From an uncultured Dialister sp. (GTDB lineage: Bacteria; Bacillota; Negativicutes; Veillonellales; Dialisteraceae), in assembly GCA_934193095.1 (NCBI GenBank), contig CAKPUX010000005.1:1-55554 (forward strand): a DNA stretch of 55,554 nt, in the 5' to 3' direction. Below are positions 17,595 through 25,155 of the stretch, one piece after another. Within the stretch, counting starts at the first letter, position 1. Each line of letters starts with the position of its first letter. The translations under genes were made by a program, and so were the position numbers. Below the pieces are notes generated by a model, which did not search any database, had not been told where the DNA came from, and saw nothing but the letters and a program-made list of their open reading frames with translations.

Positions 17595-17724
17595 AAATAA
17601 AACGCCGCCCCCTTGCCTTCTCGTACTTGGCTGGTGTGCGATGAAACAGGTCACACGCAGAAGCATACCTTTTAATGATAGCCCACTCCCGTAAAAAGCA
17701 CGTAAACAGCGGGCAAAGTTTCTC
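17595..17724 (-). ncRNA. Candidate structured small RNA, unidentified
   Basis: An extended -10 (TGG TATAAT, 17731-17739 on the minus strand) precedes about 130 nt that fold as a rod. CTTTGCC (17718-17712) pairs with GGCAAGG (17617-17611). GTGCTT (17702-17697) pairs with AAGTAC (about 17628-17623). GGCT (17683-17680) pairs with AGCC (about 17632-17629). GTGTG (17656-17652) pairs with CACAC (17638-17634). A T-rich run GTTTTATTTC ends it. A 12-nt one-sided bubble gives a 6S-like outline, but it is shorter than usual 6S RNA and I do not recognise the sequence. The reading frame through it has no family resemblance. Confidence 0.3.
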
Positions 17725-17819
17725 TTTATAATTATACCATGACTTATATGCATAGCGGAGCTCAGGGAGCCCTTCCCGTTAAAGGAAATTCTGATAGTAT
17801 GGTATGGAAAAAACGTAGA

Positions 17820-17879
17820 ATCACGAAATTATATATAAAAGCGTGATTTTTATCACACTTTTATATATAATTTCGTGAT
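17820..17879. repeat. 60-bp near-perfect palindrome (copy 1)
   Basis: The arms are ATCACGAAATTATATATAA and onward, 28 nt each with one mismatch, around a TTTT centre. A diverged copy lies at 19476-19535, where it includes the ribosome site of the ATPase gene. Confidence 0.8.
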
Positions 17880-17899
17880 GCATGGCAAATAGCACGCAA

Positions 17900-17930
17900 A
17901 AAGAGGGGAGCCGGTCAGGCTTCCCTCTTT
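17900..17930 (-). terminator. Terminator of the decayed tadG copy
   Basis: It is a 13-bp stem (AAAGAGGGAAGCC and GGCTCCCCTCTTT) duplicating the tadG terminator at 19557-19587, with the same flanks. Confidence 0.75.
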
Positions 17931-17961
17931 TGTCTATCTTTCCTTCTTCACAGGCAGGCGC

Positions 17962-18114
17962 TTAGAGCTTGAGTTCGTTTTTGGAATGGGAAGCTGTTCT
18001 ACTATCACCACAAATGAAAGAATATCCGAAAACTCCGCTATCCACTGTCCCTGTATTTTTCTTCAAAATCACCTTCGACGTCGCGCACACATCCACGGAG
18101 AAGCCATTAAACCC
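17962..18114 (-). pseudogene. Remnant of a second TadG-like gene
   Basis: Fifty codons in one frame read GFNGFSVDVCATSKVILKK, then DSGVFGYSFICGDSRTASHS, then KNELKL and a stop. These match two separate parts of the intact TadG at 19618-21135: residues near 137-178 (GIKGFSVDVRATTKVILKK) and its last residues (SSQNELKP). About 320 residues between them and the whole N terminus are missing. The remnant starts immediately after the ATPase stop codon and has no start codon of its own. It is followed by a copy of the tadG terminator and palindrome, so it marks a duplicated locus that decayed. Confidence 0.85.
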
Positions 18115-18121
18115 TTTAAAC

Positions 18122-19471
18122 CTATGACATCAAACTATCCCCTTCTCCAAGCGCCATTCCGATCAGCCTATCTGCCTGATCCGCCATAAATAGAGGGATA
18201 TTCAGCACGCCCTCATCCATGCGAAGATTATTCATCGAGAAACGGACGCGAAGCTTCGTTTCCTCTGCGAACGTCTCCGCATACTTCCGAAGACTGCGGC
18301 TCTTGATATTCGTATCCGCCTTCACCTCGACAGGGATGATATCATTCTTCCGCTGAATGATGAAGTCCACCTCATACGGCGGATTGATGCGCGACCAGTA
18401 ATGCGGCATCGCATCGAACTGGGGAACCAGTGACTGCAGGATGAAATTCTCCGTCAGCGCCCCCTTGAACTCCGTAAAAAGCCGGTTTCCTTCACGGAAA
18501 GCCACCGGGTCGAGCTTCGACAGGCGGCGCAGCACACCGACATCAGCAAGATACATCTTGAACGCCGAAAGATCCTCATAGGCTGACAGCGGCAGCCCCG
18601 GCACCGTGATGCGGAAGACCTTGTAAACCAGCGCCGCATGCACCAACCACTCAAGCGCATCCTCATACTCCCTCGCCCGCGCGCCCTCTTTGATGACATT
18701 ATAGAGGAACTTCTTATTCTCCCGCGCCAGCTGCGACGGCAGCGAATTCCACACCCGGCCGATCTTCGGATACTCCCGGGGCTCCGGATGCTTCATGAAA
18801 TCCCGCTCATACGCCTGAATGATATCCATCAGCACCTGCTGCACCTGCCCCACCGACTGCGTCTCCTCCCAGCGGCTGACCACCTCCGGCATCCCGCCCG
18901 TGACATAGTACATCTTGAGCTTCTCCGCGAGCGGATTGAAAAAAGCATCAGGTAGCGGCGCGATCTCATCCACCGCGGCGAGGTAGGCCGCCAGATTCTC
19001 ACTTCCCGTTGCCATCAGAAACTCCGTGAAATTCATCGGATAGAGAGATAGGAAATCGACCTTCCCCACAGGGAAGGAGGAGGGCCTTGCGAGCGTGATC
19101 CCAAGCAGTGAACCAGCGCAGGCCACATGGTACTCCGGCGCATTTTCCGCAAAATACTTCAGTGCATTCAGCACCTCGGGCGAATCCTGCACCTCATCGA
19201 AAATAAGCAGCGTCTTCCCCTTCTGGATATCCTGCCCACTCGCCATCGCCAGATTCGGAAGAATACGCTGCACATCCTTCGTCGTGCGGAAGAAATCACG
19301 ATACTCCGGATTCTCATCAAAGTTGAAATAGGCGGTATTTTCATAGTACATCCGCCCGAACTCCTTCAATAGCCACGTCTTCCCCACCTGGCGCACGCCC
19401 TTCACGATCAAGGGCTTCCTGTAAGGAGAGTTCTTCCAGGAAATCAGCTGTCTCATCGCAAGTCTTTTCAT
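18122..19471 (-). CDS. AAA+ ATPase with DUF4143 domain (first of three)
   Basis: This 449-residue protein has an AAA_14-type N-terminal ATPase domain: Walker A GVRQVGKTWL (about residue 27) and Walker B LLIFDEVQDSPEVL. A sensor-like CAGSLLG follows. A C-terminal DUF4143 region has a PD-(D/E)xK-like pattern (EVDFIIQRKNDIIPVEVKAD). The family is abundant in gut anaerobes and its cellular role is unknown. I chose the ATG at 19469-19471 with AAGGTG 6 bases upstream. That ribosome site is inside one arm of a 60-bp palindrome. The gene ends directly against a tadG remnant, so it appears to sit inside a duplicated tadG locus. Confidence 0.85.
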   Translation of the reverse strand: MKRLAMRQLISWKNSPYRKPLIVKGVRQVGKTWLLKEFGRMYYENTAYFNFDENPEYRDFFRTTKDVQRILPNLAMASGQDIQKGKTLLIFDEVQDSPEVLNALKYFAENAPEYHVACAGSLLGITLARPSSFPVGKVDFLSLYPMNFTEFLMATGSENLAAYLAAVDEIAPLPDAFFNPLAEKLKMYYVTGGMPEVVSRWEETQSVGQVQQVLMDIIQAYERDFMKHPEPREYPKIGRVWNSLPSQLARENKKFLYNVIKEGARAREYEDALEWLVHAALVYKVFRITVPGLPLSAYEDLSAFKMYLADVGVLRRLSKLDPVAFREGNRLFTEFKGALTENFILQSLVPQFDAMPHYWSRINPPYEVDFIIQRKNDIIPVEVKADTNIKSRSLRKYAETFAEETKLRVRFSMNNLRMDEGVLNIPLFMADQADRLIGMALGEGDSLMS

Positions 19472-19475
19472 CGTT

Positions 19476-19535
19476 ATCACCTTTTTATATATAATTATGT
19501 GATTTTTCTCACACTATTATATATAATTTCGTGAT
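19476..19535. promoter_or_regulatory. 60-bp palindrome covering the ATPase ribosome binding site (copy 2)
   Basis: ATCAC/GTGAT ends, two inverted TTATATATAAT blocks and an inner TGTGA/TCACA form a long imperfect dyad. Its 3' arm on the coding strand holds AAGGTGAT, the ribosome site of the ATPase gene. It may be a DNA operator or an RNA hairpin masking the site. Confidence 0.6.
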
Positions 19536-19556
19536 TCATGGCAAATAGCGCACAAA

Positions 19557-19587
19557 AAAGAGGGGAGCCGGTCAGGCTTCCCTCTTT
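19557..19587 (-). terminator. Terminator of the tadG-like gene
   Basis: AAAGAGGGAAGCC and GGCTCCCCTCTTT form a 13-bp stem (one mismatch/G-U) with a 5-base loop, followed by TTTGTG on the minus strand. Confidence 0.82.
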
Positions 19588-19617
19588 GTCTATCTTTCCT
19601 TCTTCACCGGCAGGCGC

Positions 19618-21135
19618 TTAGGGCTTCAGTTCGTTTTGGGAACTTGCCTCCTCATAGTCGCTGTCTTCGTTCTTGTGAAGGATCACGCTGGAGACGCTCG
19701 CCGTCCCGCTATCACTTCCACCCGTGCCGGAGCTGCCGGAGCCGCTATTCAGTTTACCAAAATCGGCTGTACCAAAATTAAAATCATTCCATTTATAGGT
19801 GATATAATCCCCCACCCCTGACTCTTTACCATTCAGCGTGATCCGTTTCCCTACCATACTCCCCTCGAAGCTGTATTCTGTCTGCCCATTTGTTTTAATC
19901 CCCTCGAAATTAATTTCTCCATTTGGCGCATAAACTACAGCCTTAACAGGGGAATCAACCCAAAGCTTTACATTTCCATGCAATGAAATGATAGCCATAG
20001 GCTGCTTAGGATCTGCCGGAATCATATTTGCGTAAATGGAAATATCCCCATCCGCAATAATGGTTTTAAACCTTTGTCCCCATACCTCAAATGTATTGTA
20101 TCCATGATTAACGGTCTGATCATAAACCCCATCTGTCTTTACAAATACCCCCTCTTCTCCTTGGCTATGATGCAAACGCATATCCTCCACATAGTCATAA
20201 ATTGCTTTCGTCTTCGCATTGCTTTCAGACAGGGAAATATCCAACGATGGAGAATAGCAATCCTGTGCAACCACATCGGCAGCAGCACCGGTTTTATCAA
20301 AGTAACCAAGTCGATTATAGTGGTACCACTTTCCGTTGATCAGCTGATCGTGAACATACCAATCGCTAATAGGCTTATTATTCTGATGCGCCCAATCCGC
20401 TTCACCACGGCTCTTCCACAATTCCGCATCATTATTAATAGAAGTAGTAAAATTTTCAGACTCAACCCAACCGGAAAATTCTTCGTACTTGCCATTAATA
20501 CCAAAAGCGCCATTCGAGTGTACTTTTCCAATAATTTTGTGCTTATAATTGAGTAGCGTAAACGGAGGTCTTTTCTCAGCTTCCCCCCATACTTCTCCCG
20601 ACTGGGAAGCTTTTCTCCTATCTCCGCAAATAAATGCATAGCCGAAGACACCACTATCCATAGGTTCTTTCTTCAAAATCACCTTCGTCGTCGCACGCAC
20701 ATCCACGGAGAAGCCTTTGATACCTACGAACTCAATGAACTTCGACCCGATGGTCTCCGTCGCATCCAAAGACAGCAATACACCATCCGCCTTCGTCTCA
20801 TCCTTCGGCGGTCTAGTATAGAGCTTCACATCATACTTCTCTCGGATTTTATCCAGAGAGAGCTTCCTATCCTCCTCATTATCCAGATTCGCCTGCAGGT
20901 ATTGCTCTGCGACGCGATACATCTCTGCTGTATTCTTCTCATCATACACATACGCCGCCGCAAGCACCGCCGCGTCCGCCGCCTTCTGCAAGCGCGCATG
21001 ACGGGCGAAGCCATTCCCGAGGTCCACCGCGAGCCCCGCGCAGCCGAAAAGGATCGGGATCAATACCGCAAAAAACACCATGTACGCTCCGCGCTCATTC
21101 TTGAGCGCGGAAAGCAGGCGATGCAGAAAAGTCAT
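19618..21135 (-). CDS. TadE/TadG-family pilus-like protein
   Basis: This is a 505-residue protein with an N-terminal TadG-like anchor. ERGAYMVFFAVLIPILFGCAGLAVDLGN combines the prepilin-type glutamate-containing start with a single membrane helix, followed by KAADAAVLAAA, the usual TadE/G pattern. The rest is a large extracytoplasmic region ending in a Gly/Ser linker (SGSGSSGTGGSDSG) and an acidic tail. Tad minor pilins sit at the base of Flp pili or act in surface attachment. GAGGTG lies before the ATG. No tad ATPase, secretin or prepilin peptidase gene is nearby. A decayed second copy lies at 17962-18114. Confidence 0.78.
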   Translation of the reverse strand: MTFLHRLLSALKNERGAYMVFFAVLIPILFGCAGLAVDLGNGFARHARLQKAADAAVLAAAYVYDEKNTAEMYRVAEQYLQANLDNEEDRKLSLDKIREKYDVKLYTRPPKDETKADGVLLSLDATETIGSKFIEFVGIKGFSVDVRATTKVILKKEPMDSGVFGYAFICGDRRKASQSGEVWGEAEKRPPFTLLNYKHKIIGKVHSNGAFGINGKYEEFSGWVESENFTTSINNDAELWKSRGEADWAHQNNKPISDWYVHDQLINGKWYHYNRLGYFDKTGAAADVVAQDCYSPSLDISLSESNAKTKAIYDYVEDMRLHHSQGEEGVFVKTDGVYDQTVNHGYNTFEVWGQRFKTIIADGDISIYANMIPADPKQPMAIISLHGNVKLWVDSPVKAVVYAPNGEINFEGIKTNGQTEYSFEGSMVGKRITLNGKESGVGDYITYKWNDFNFGTADFGKLNSGSGSSGTGGSDSGTASVSSVILHKNEDSDYEEASSQNELKP

Positions 21136-21923
21136 AGTATCACCTCGTAGCGAAGCAATAAGAAATGAAAAATGCGAAATGAGGAATGATGGGGGCGCGC
21201 AAAAGCAAAAGCGCCGCGAAGTTTTATATAATGACAGTTATTTCCGAAAAGCAATGCCAGTCACCAGTCACTAGTCACTAGTCACTAAAAATCATATTCG
21301 CCATTAGTATACCATAGTCACCCTAGAGATTTGAAATGAAAATACACGCAAAAACGCCCGCCGGATGGCGGACGCTTTCATTGATCGAAATGACTAGTGG
21401 CTAGTGACTGGTGGCTAAGGACAGTGACCGGCACGCAAAGTGCGGGCATCGCCCCGTTTACAAAAATCGACGCGGAGCGGCGCTCCGTCTAAGCCTTCCC
21501 CGCATGGGTAATGCTATTAAGTTAAGGAAATCGTTAGCTACGTAACATCTTGCTTCCCCCTTCGGGGGAAGTGCCGAAGGCAATAGGGGCATGCTAGCGA
21601 TATAGCGTACTATGTTGAATAGTCCGATGCTATCGATATCCCAACACTTTCATTCAATACCGCTACGTAGCCCCCTCAGCCCTTCGGGCAGCTCCCCCGA
21701 TGGGGAGCCAAGAACGTTCTTCCGCTTAACTTAATAGCCTTCCCCGCATGGGGAAGGGGGACCGCAGAGCGGTGCTCGGGTGCTCTCATAAACGACGTAC
21801 TTGAGACGCATTCCCCCGCTCTCTTTCATACCGCCAGTGCCCTATCCGCCCCTTCGGGGCACCTTCCCCTCGAGGGGAAGGCGATTCCTGCTCAGCGGCG
21901 AAGCCGCCACCCTCATTCCTCAT
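21136..21923. repeat. 790-bp repeat-filled gap with a MITE-like insertion
   Basis: It holds GAAATGA-type heptads (21162-21186), a GCGCGC/GCGCC hairpin near 21195, GTCACTA heptads (21258-21287), MITE-like copy C (21510-21738) and the GC palindrome block CCCCTTCGGGGC...CCCCTCGAGGGG (21840-21882), which also occurs inverted at 3772-3812. No gene is seen. Confidence 0.78.
21510..21738 (-). mobile_element. MITE-like element, copy C (inverted)
   Basis: It is the reverse complement of copy B with scattered differences; ends are AATGCTATTAAGTTAA (left) and TTAACTTAATAG (right, last bases lost). It is bracketed by an exact 15-bp duplication, CCTTCCCCGCATGGG, on the left (21494-21508) and right (about 21738-21752), so it split a GC palindrome of the repeat family. 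Confidence 0.72.
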
Positions 21924-23531
21924 TTAATTTCCTTCCAGCATCGCTACGCCGAGCGGCGGGCTTTCGAGGAAGGTGACTTTCGGATTTCTCTGAGCGAGCC
22001 AGCCGGCCTGCCAGGCATTCGGCAGGAGATAGACCGGGCGCTCGCGGCGGTCATAGACGACCATCGCATTGTCGATGCCAATAAGCTCTTCCGGCGGGAT
22101 GTCGCCCTCCGTCCAGCGGGCCGCGGTGTAGGAGAGAGGCTCCAGATTCACCTGCACATTATATTCATTTTCCAGACGGTACTTCATGACTTCGAACTGC
22201 AGCTGGCCGACAGCACCGATGATGAAAGACTCCATCACATACGGCTGCTTATAGACCTGGATCGCGCCTTCCTGCGCGAGCTGGGAGACACCATTCAGGA
22301 ACTGCTTTCTCTTCATGCTGCTTTCCGGAGACAGGCGAGCAAAGAGCTCCGGCGGGAAGACCGGGAAATCAATGAAGGTGACCGGATGCTTCTTCTCGCA
22401 GACGGTATCACCGACACCGAGCTCACCGGTATCGAAAAGACCGATGATGTCGCCGGGGTAGGCTTTCTCGACCGTCTGTCTTTCCGTCGCGAGGAACTGC
22501 TGCGGCTGAGAGAGGCGAAGCATCTTGCCGCTCTGGCGATGCAGGACAGTGATGCCTTTCTCGAAGACGCCTGAGCAGATACGCATGAAAGCGACGCGAT
22601 CATGGTGCTTCGGGTCCATATTCGCCTGGATTTTGAAAATGAAACCGGAGAACGCCGGATTTTCCGGCTCGATGGTGCCTTCCAGCGTCTTTCTCGCTTC
22701 CGGCGGCGGCGCAAGCTCCAGGTATTTCTCCAGAAATGGCTGTACGCCGAAATTCGTCATAGCCGATCCGAAGAACATCGGTGTCAGCTCGCCCTTCGCG
22801 ACCTTTTCCGCGTCGAAGGGATCGCCCGCTTCATCAAGAAGCTCCAAGTCATCACGGAGCGCATCGAGCACGTCCTGTCCGACCTGAGAAATGATGGCTT
22901 CGTCATCGATCTTGCCGGAGATCACTTCCAGCTTCTTCACGCCATGAGCATTGTCCTTGATGAAGATATGGCACATCTCCGTCTCACGGTCATAGATACC
23001 CGTGTAGTCGCCATTCACCCCGATCGGCCAGTTCATCGGACAGGAACGGATGCCGAGCACATCTTCAATGTCCGCCATCAAGTCGAACGGATTCTTGCCG
23101 AAATGGTCAATCTTATTCACGAAAGTAAAGATCGGGATCCCGCGGTCCGAGCAGACCTTGAAGAGCTTCTTCGTCTGCGCTTCGACGCCCTTCGCCACAT
23201 CGATGACCATGACCGCCGAGTCGACAGCCATCAGCGTGCGGTAGGTATCTTCCGAAAAGTCCGCATGCCCCGGGGTATCCAGAATATTGATGCGGCAGCC
23301 CTGATAATCGAACTGCAGCACCGAACTCGTGACAGAGATCCCGCGCTGTTTTTCGATTTCCATCCAGTCAGACACCGCATAGCGCGCCGTCTTCCTCGCC
23401 TTGACAGAGCCTGCGAGATGGATCGCACCCCCGTAAAGCAGTAATTTTTCCGTCAATGTCGTCTTGCCGGCATCCGGGTGGGAAATGATCGCAAACGTCC
23501 GGCGGCGTTTGATTTCTTCTAAGTCAGTCAT
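21924..23531 (-). CDS. prfC: Peptide chain release factor 3
   Basis: This 535-residue GTPase recycles RF1/RF2 after peptide release. G1 is SHPDAGKTTLTEKLL, G3 DTPGHADFSEDTYR, G4 NKIDHFGK. RF3-specific C-terminal segments (VGQLQFEVMKYRLENEY) distinguish it from EF-G. The ATG at 23529-23531 has GAGGTG upstream and is preferred to a longer TTG-initiated frame. An extended -10 promoter lies 33 bp upstream. The stop is TAA, followed at once by ATGAGGA-type heptads. Confidence 0.97.
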   Translation of the reverse strand: MTDLEEIKRRRTFAIISHPDAGKTTLTEKLLLYGGAIHLAGSVKARKTARYAVSDWMEIEKQRGISVTSSVLQFDYQGCRINILDTPGHADFSEDTYRTLMAVDSAVMVIDVAKGVEAQTKKLFKVCSDRGIPIFTFVNKIDHFGKNPFDLMADIEDVLGIRSCPMNWPIGVNGDYTGIYDRETEMCHIFIKDNAHGVKKLEVISGKIDDEAIISQVGQDVLDALRDDLELLDEAGDPFDAEKVAKGELTPMFFGSAMTNFGVQPFLEKYLELAPPPEARKTLEGTIEPENPAFSGFIFKIQANMDPKHHDRVAFMRICSGVFEKGITVLHRQSGKMLRLSQPQQFLATERQTVEKAYPGDIIGLFDTGELGVGDTVCEKKHPVTFIDFPVFPPELFARLSPESSMKRKQFLNGVSQLAQEGAIQVYKQPYVMESFIIGAVGQLQFEVMKYRLENEYNVQVNLEPLSYTAARWTEGDIPPEELIGIDNAMVVYDRRERPVYLLPNAWQAGWLAQRNPKVTFLESPPLGVAMLEGN

Positions 23532-23563
23532 ATTGCACCTCAATCAAAAATATACATCGCTTC

Positions 23564-23572
23564 ATTATAGCA
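23564..23572 (-). promoter_or_regulatory. Extended -10 promoter of prfC
   Basis: The minus strand reads TGC TATAAT; the -35 is weak. Confidence 0.55.
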
Positions 23573-23630
23573 TATTTATATGACAGTTCGTAGAAGAAAA
23601 GGAAAGCGAAAGCGGCATTCTTCTACACAA

Positions 23631-23660
23631 AAACGCACAGGCGGAAAAGCCTGTGCGTTT
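23631..23660 (-). terminator. Terminator of the prepilin-like gene
   Basis: AAACGCACAGGC and GCCTGTGCGTTT form a 12-bp perfect stem with a 6-base loop, then TTGTG on the minus strand. Confidence 0.88.
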
Positions 23661-23673
23661 CTCTCTGTACTTC

Positions 23674-24342
23674 TCATTTCAGATCACGAAGGACATGATA
23701 CTTAGTTCCAGTTCCATCCTTTCGTGTGTTCTCTCCCACCTGCATCGAGACATTATTCTTCAGACGCTTGATCTCACCCGTAGCAGGATTCACTCGATAC
23801 ACATCCGTCGTGACCTTTGCCCCCACCGACTGCTCGGCGAGCGTCTTCCCGCCATTCTTATCCGGACTATAAATGGAAATCGCATAGTACAGCTCTCCAT
23901 TCTGTCTATAGCCCACCATCGCCCAGCTGTCATTCTCCAGCGCACTGGAATCGATCTGTCCCACAAATTTCGACAGACTGGTACTGTCGATCAGCCCATT
24001 CGTCGTCGTAAACTCCGGCCCTTTTCTTTTATCGAAATACGATCCATTCGTTCCGCCCATATAGTCGGCAAACGACTGGAATCCATTGTCCGTCTCTTTT
24101 TTCGCGAGCGCCAAAAGCTTCTCCTGCAGCCACTTCATATGTCGGTCGTAGACCTTCTGCTCCGTATCCTGCTCCGGCTTTCCCTCTCCATCACTTTTGC
24201 CTCCCGTTTGAAGAAGCTCAGCCGCAGAGTCAAAAATCCCGGGAATCCCGTCTCCGTAAGACCCCAAAATCCCCCATCCGATCCCGACCACCAGGCCCAG
24301 CATGAGGGCATACTCCACAAAGTTGTTCCCCTTCTGTCCCAT
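23674..24342 (-). CDS. Flp/Tad prepilin-like membrane protein
   Basis: This 222-residue protein has a type III prepilin-like N terminus: MGQKGNNFVEYALMLGLVVG, with a short basic leader, the Glu/Tyr pair after the likely cleavage point (Flp pilins have a similar FVEYALIL-type helix) and one membrane helix. Unlike true Flp pilins (50-80 residues) it carries about 190 further hydrophilic residues with no recognised domain. It lies 2.5 kb from the TadG-like gene, so both may belong to one surface structure, but the rest of the machinery is absent here. The ribosome site is weak (GGTAAGAG). Confidence 0.6.
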   Translation of the reverse strand: MGQKGNNFVEYALMLGLVVGIGWGILGSYGDGIPGIFDSAAELLQTGGKSDGEGKPEQDTEQKVYDRHMKWLQEKLLALAKKETDNGFQSFADYMGGTNGSYFDKRKGPEFTTTNGLIDSTSLSKFVGQIDSSALENDSWAMVGYRQNGELYYAISIYSPDKNGGKTLAEQSVGAKVTTDVYRVNPATGEIKRLKNNVSMQVGENTRKDGTGTKYHVLRDLK

Positions 24343-24492
24343 ATCTCTTACCAGTCCTCTTTCTCGTATAATAAGTTCTAGGGTTTCATTTTACCATCTT
24401 TTCAAGAGAGCTACAAGGAGATAATAAGAGGCGAAGACTCACCCGCCCCAACGCAAGAAAAGGTGGGAAGCAAGAAGCGGACTTTTCACATC

Positions 24493-25137
24493 CTACATCA
24501 TGACAAAAAGTGCGATCATCAGGATCGCCACAAAGAGAACGTAGAAGAACTTCTCCGCAAGCGCCTGCTGATTCTTCTTGGTCGAGACCTCGAAGCCGCA
24601 ATGCGGGCAATACTTCAGCCCCTCTACATCCGGCACTGGACCACGGCAATGCGGACACACCTCGCAGTGCCCCGCCGCATACTGCGCGCGCTCCTCCGCC
24701 GTCAGCTCCGGCAGGATCTCCACCGGCGTATCCAACAGCCGGCACCCACACGCCGGGCAGAAACGGAGCATATTCCCCTCATACACCCGCCCGCACCCTC
24801 GGCAGCGCACCGCATCCTCCGGCAGCGGCTGCTCCAGCACCTGATGACACGCCGGACATCGATCCCAGCGCTTCCGCATCCCATGCCCGCAGTACGGACA
24901 CTTCGAGAGATGCGGCCACGACGCCTCCCGGCTCCCCGCCTCCGGCGCATGCGAAGGCTTTGCAAGCGACGTGTAAGAGATCCCCGTCCCCGGGATCCCC
25001 ACCGTCGTCCGCACGCCATTCTGTCCGAACGTCACATGCGCCCCGCGCCGCCCGATCGACGTCGAGACCCCGCGCTTCCCGACATTCAGCGTCACCCCCG
25101 GCATGATCTTGATCCGCCGCTGAAAACGAAATCCCAT
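24493..25137 (-). CDS. DUF4236 protein with zinc ribbons and C-terminal membrane helix
   Basis: This is a 214-residue protein in three parts. Residues 1-57 match DUF4236 (MGFRFQRRIKIMPGVTLNVG, then GVSTSIGRRGAHVT and TVGIPGTGISYT). Residues 78-185 carry four CxxC pairs (CPYCGHG, CPACHQV, CRGCGRV, CPACGCR), then CPHCRG and CPHCGFE, forming zinc ribbons. The end (FFYVLFVAILMIALFVMM) is a single membrane helix. Function is unknown; the layout suggests a membrane-anchored zinc protein. It lies 18 bp downstream of an ATPase gene, so the two likely share a transcript. Confidence 0.75.
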   Translation of the reverse strand: MGFRFQRRIKIMPGVTLNVGKRGVSTSIGRRGAHVTFGQNGVRTTVGIPGTGISYTSLAKPSHAPEAGSREASWPHLSKCPYCGHGMRKRWDRCPACHQVLEQPLPEDAVRCRGCGRVYEGNMLRFCPACGCRLLDTPVEILPELTAEERAQYAAGHCEVCPHCRGPVPDVEGLKYCPHCGFEVSTKKNQQALAEKFFYVLFVAILMIALFVMM

Positions 25138-25155
25138 TTCTTCCGCCTTCTTTCC

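Noticed and set aside
17565..17753. 62-codon minus-strand ORF in the gap before ppx
   Set aside because: It spans a predicted promoter and structured RNA, has no ribosome site and no known domain; treated as a candidate RNA instead.
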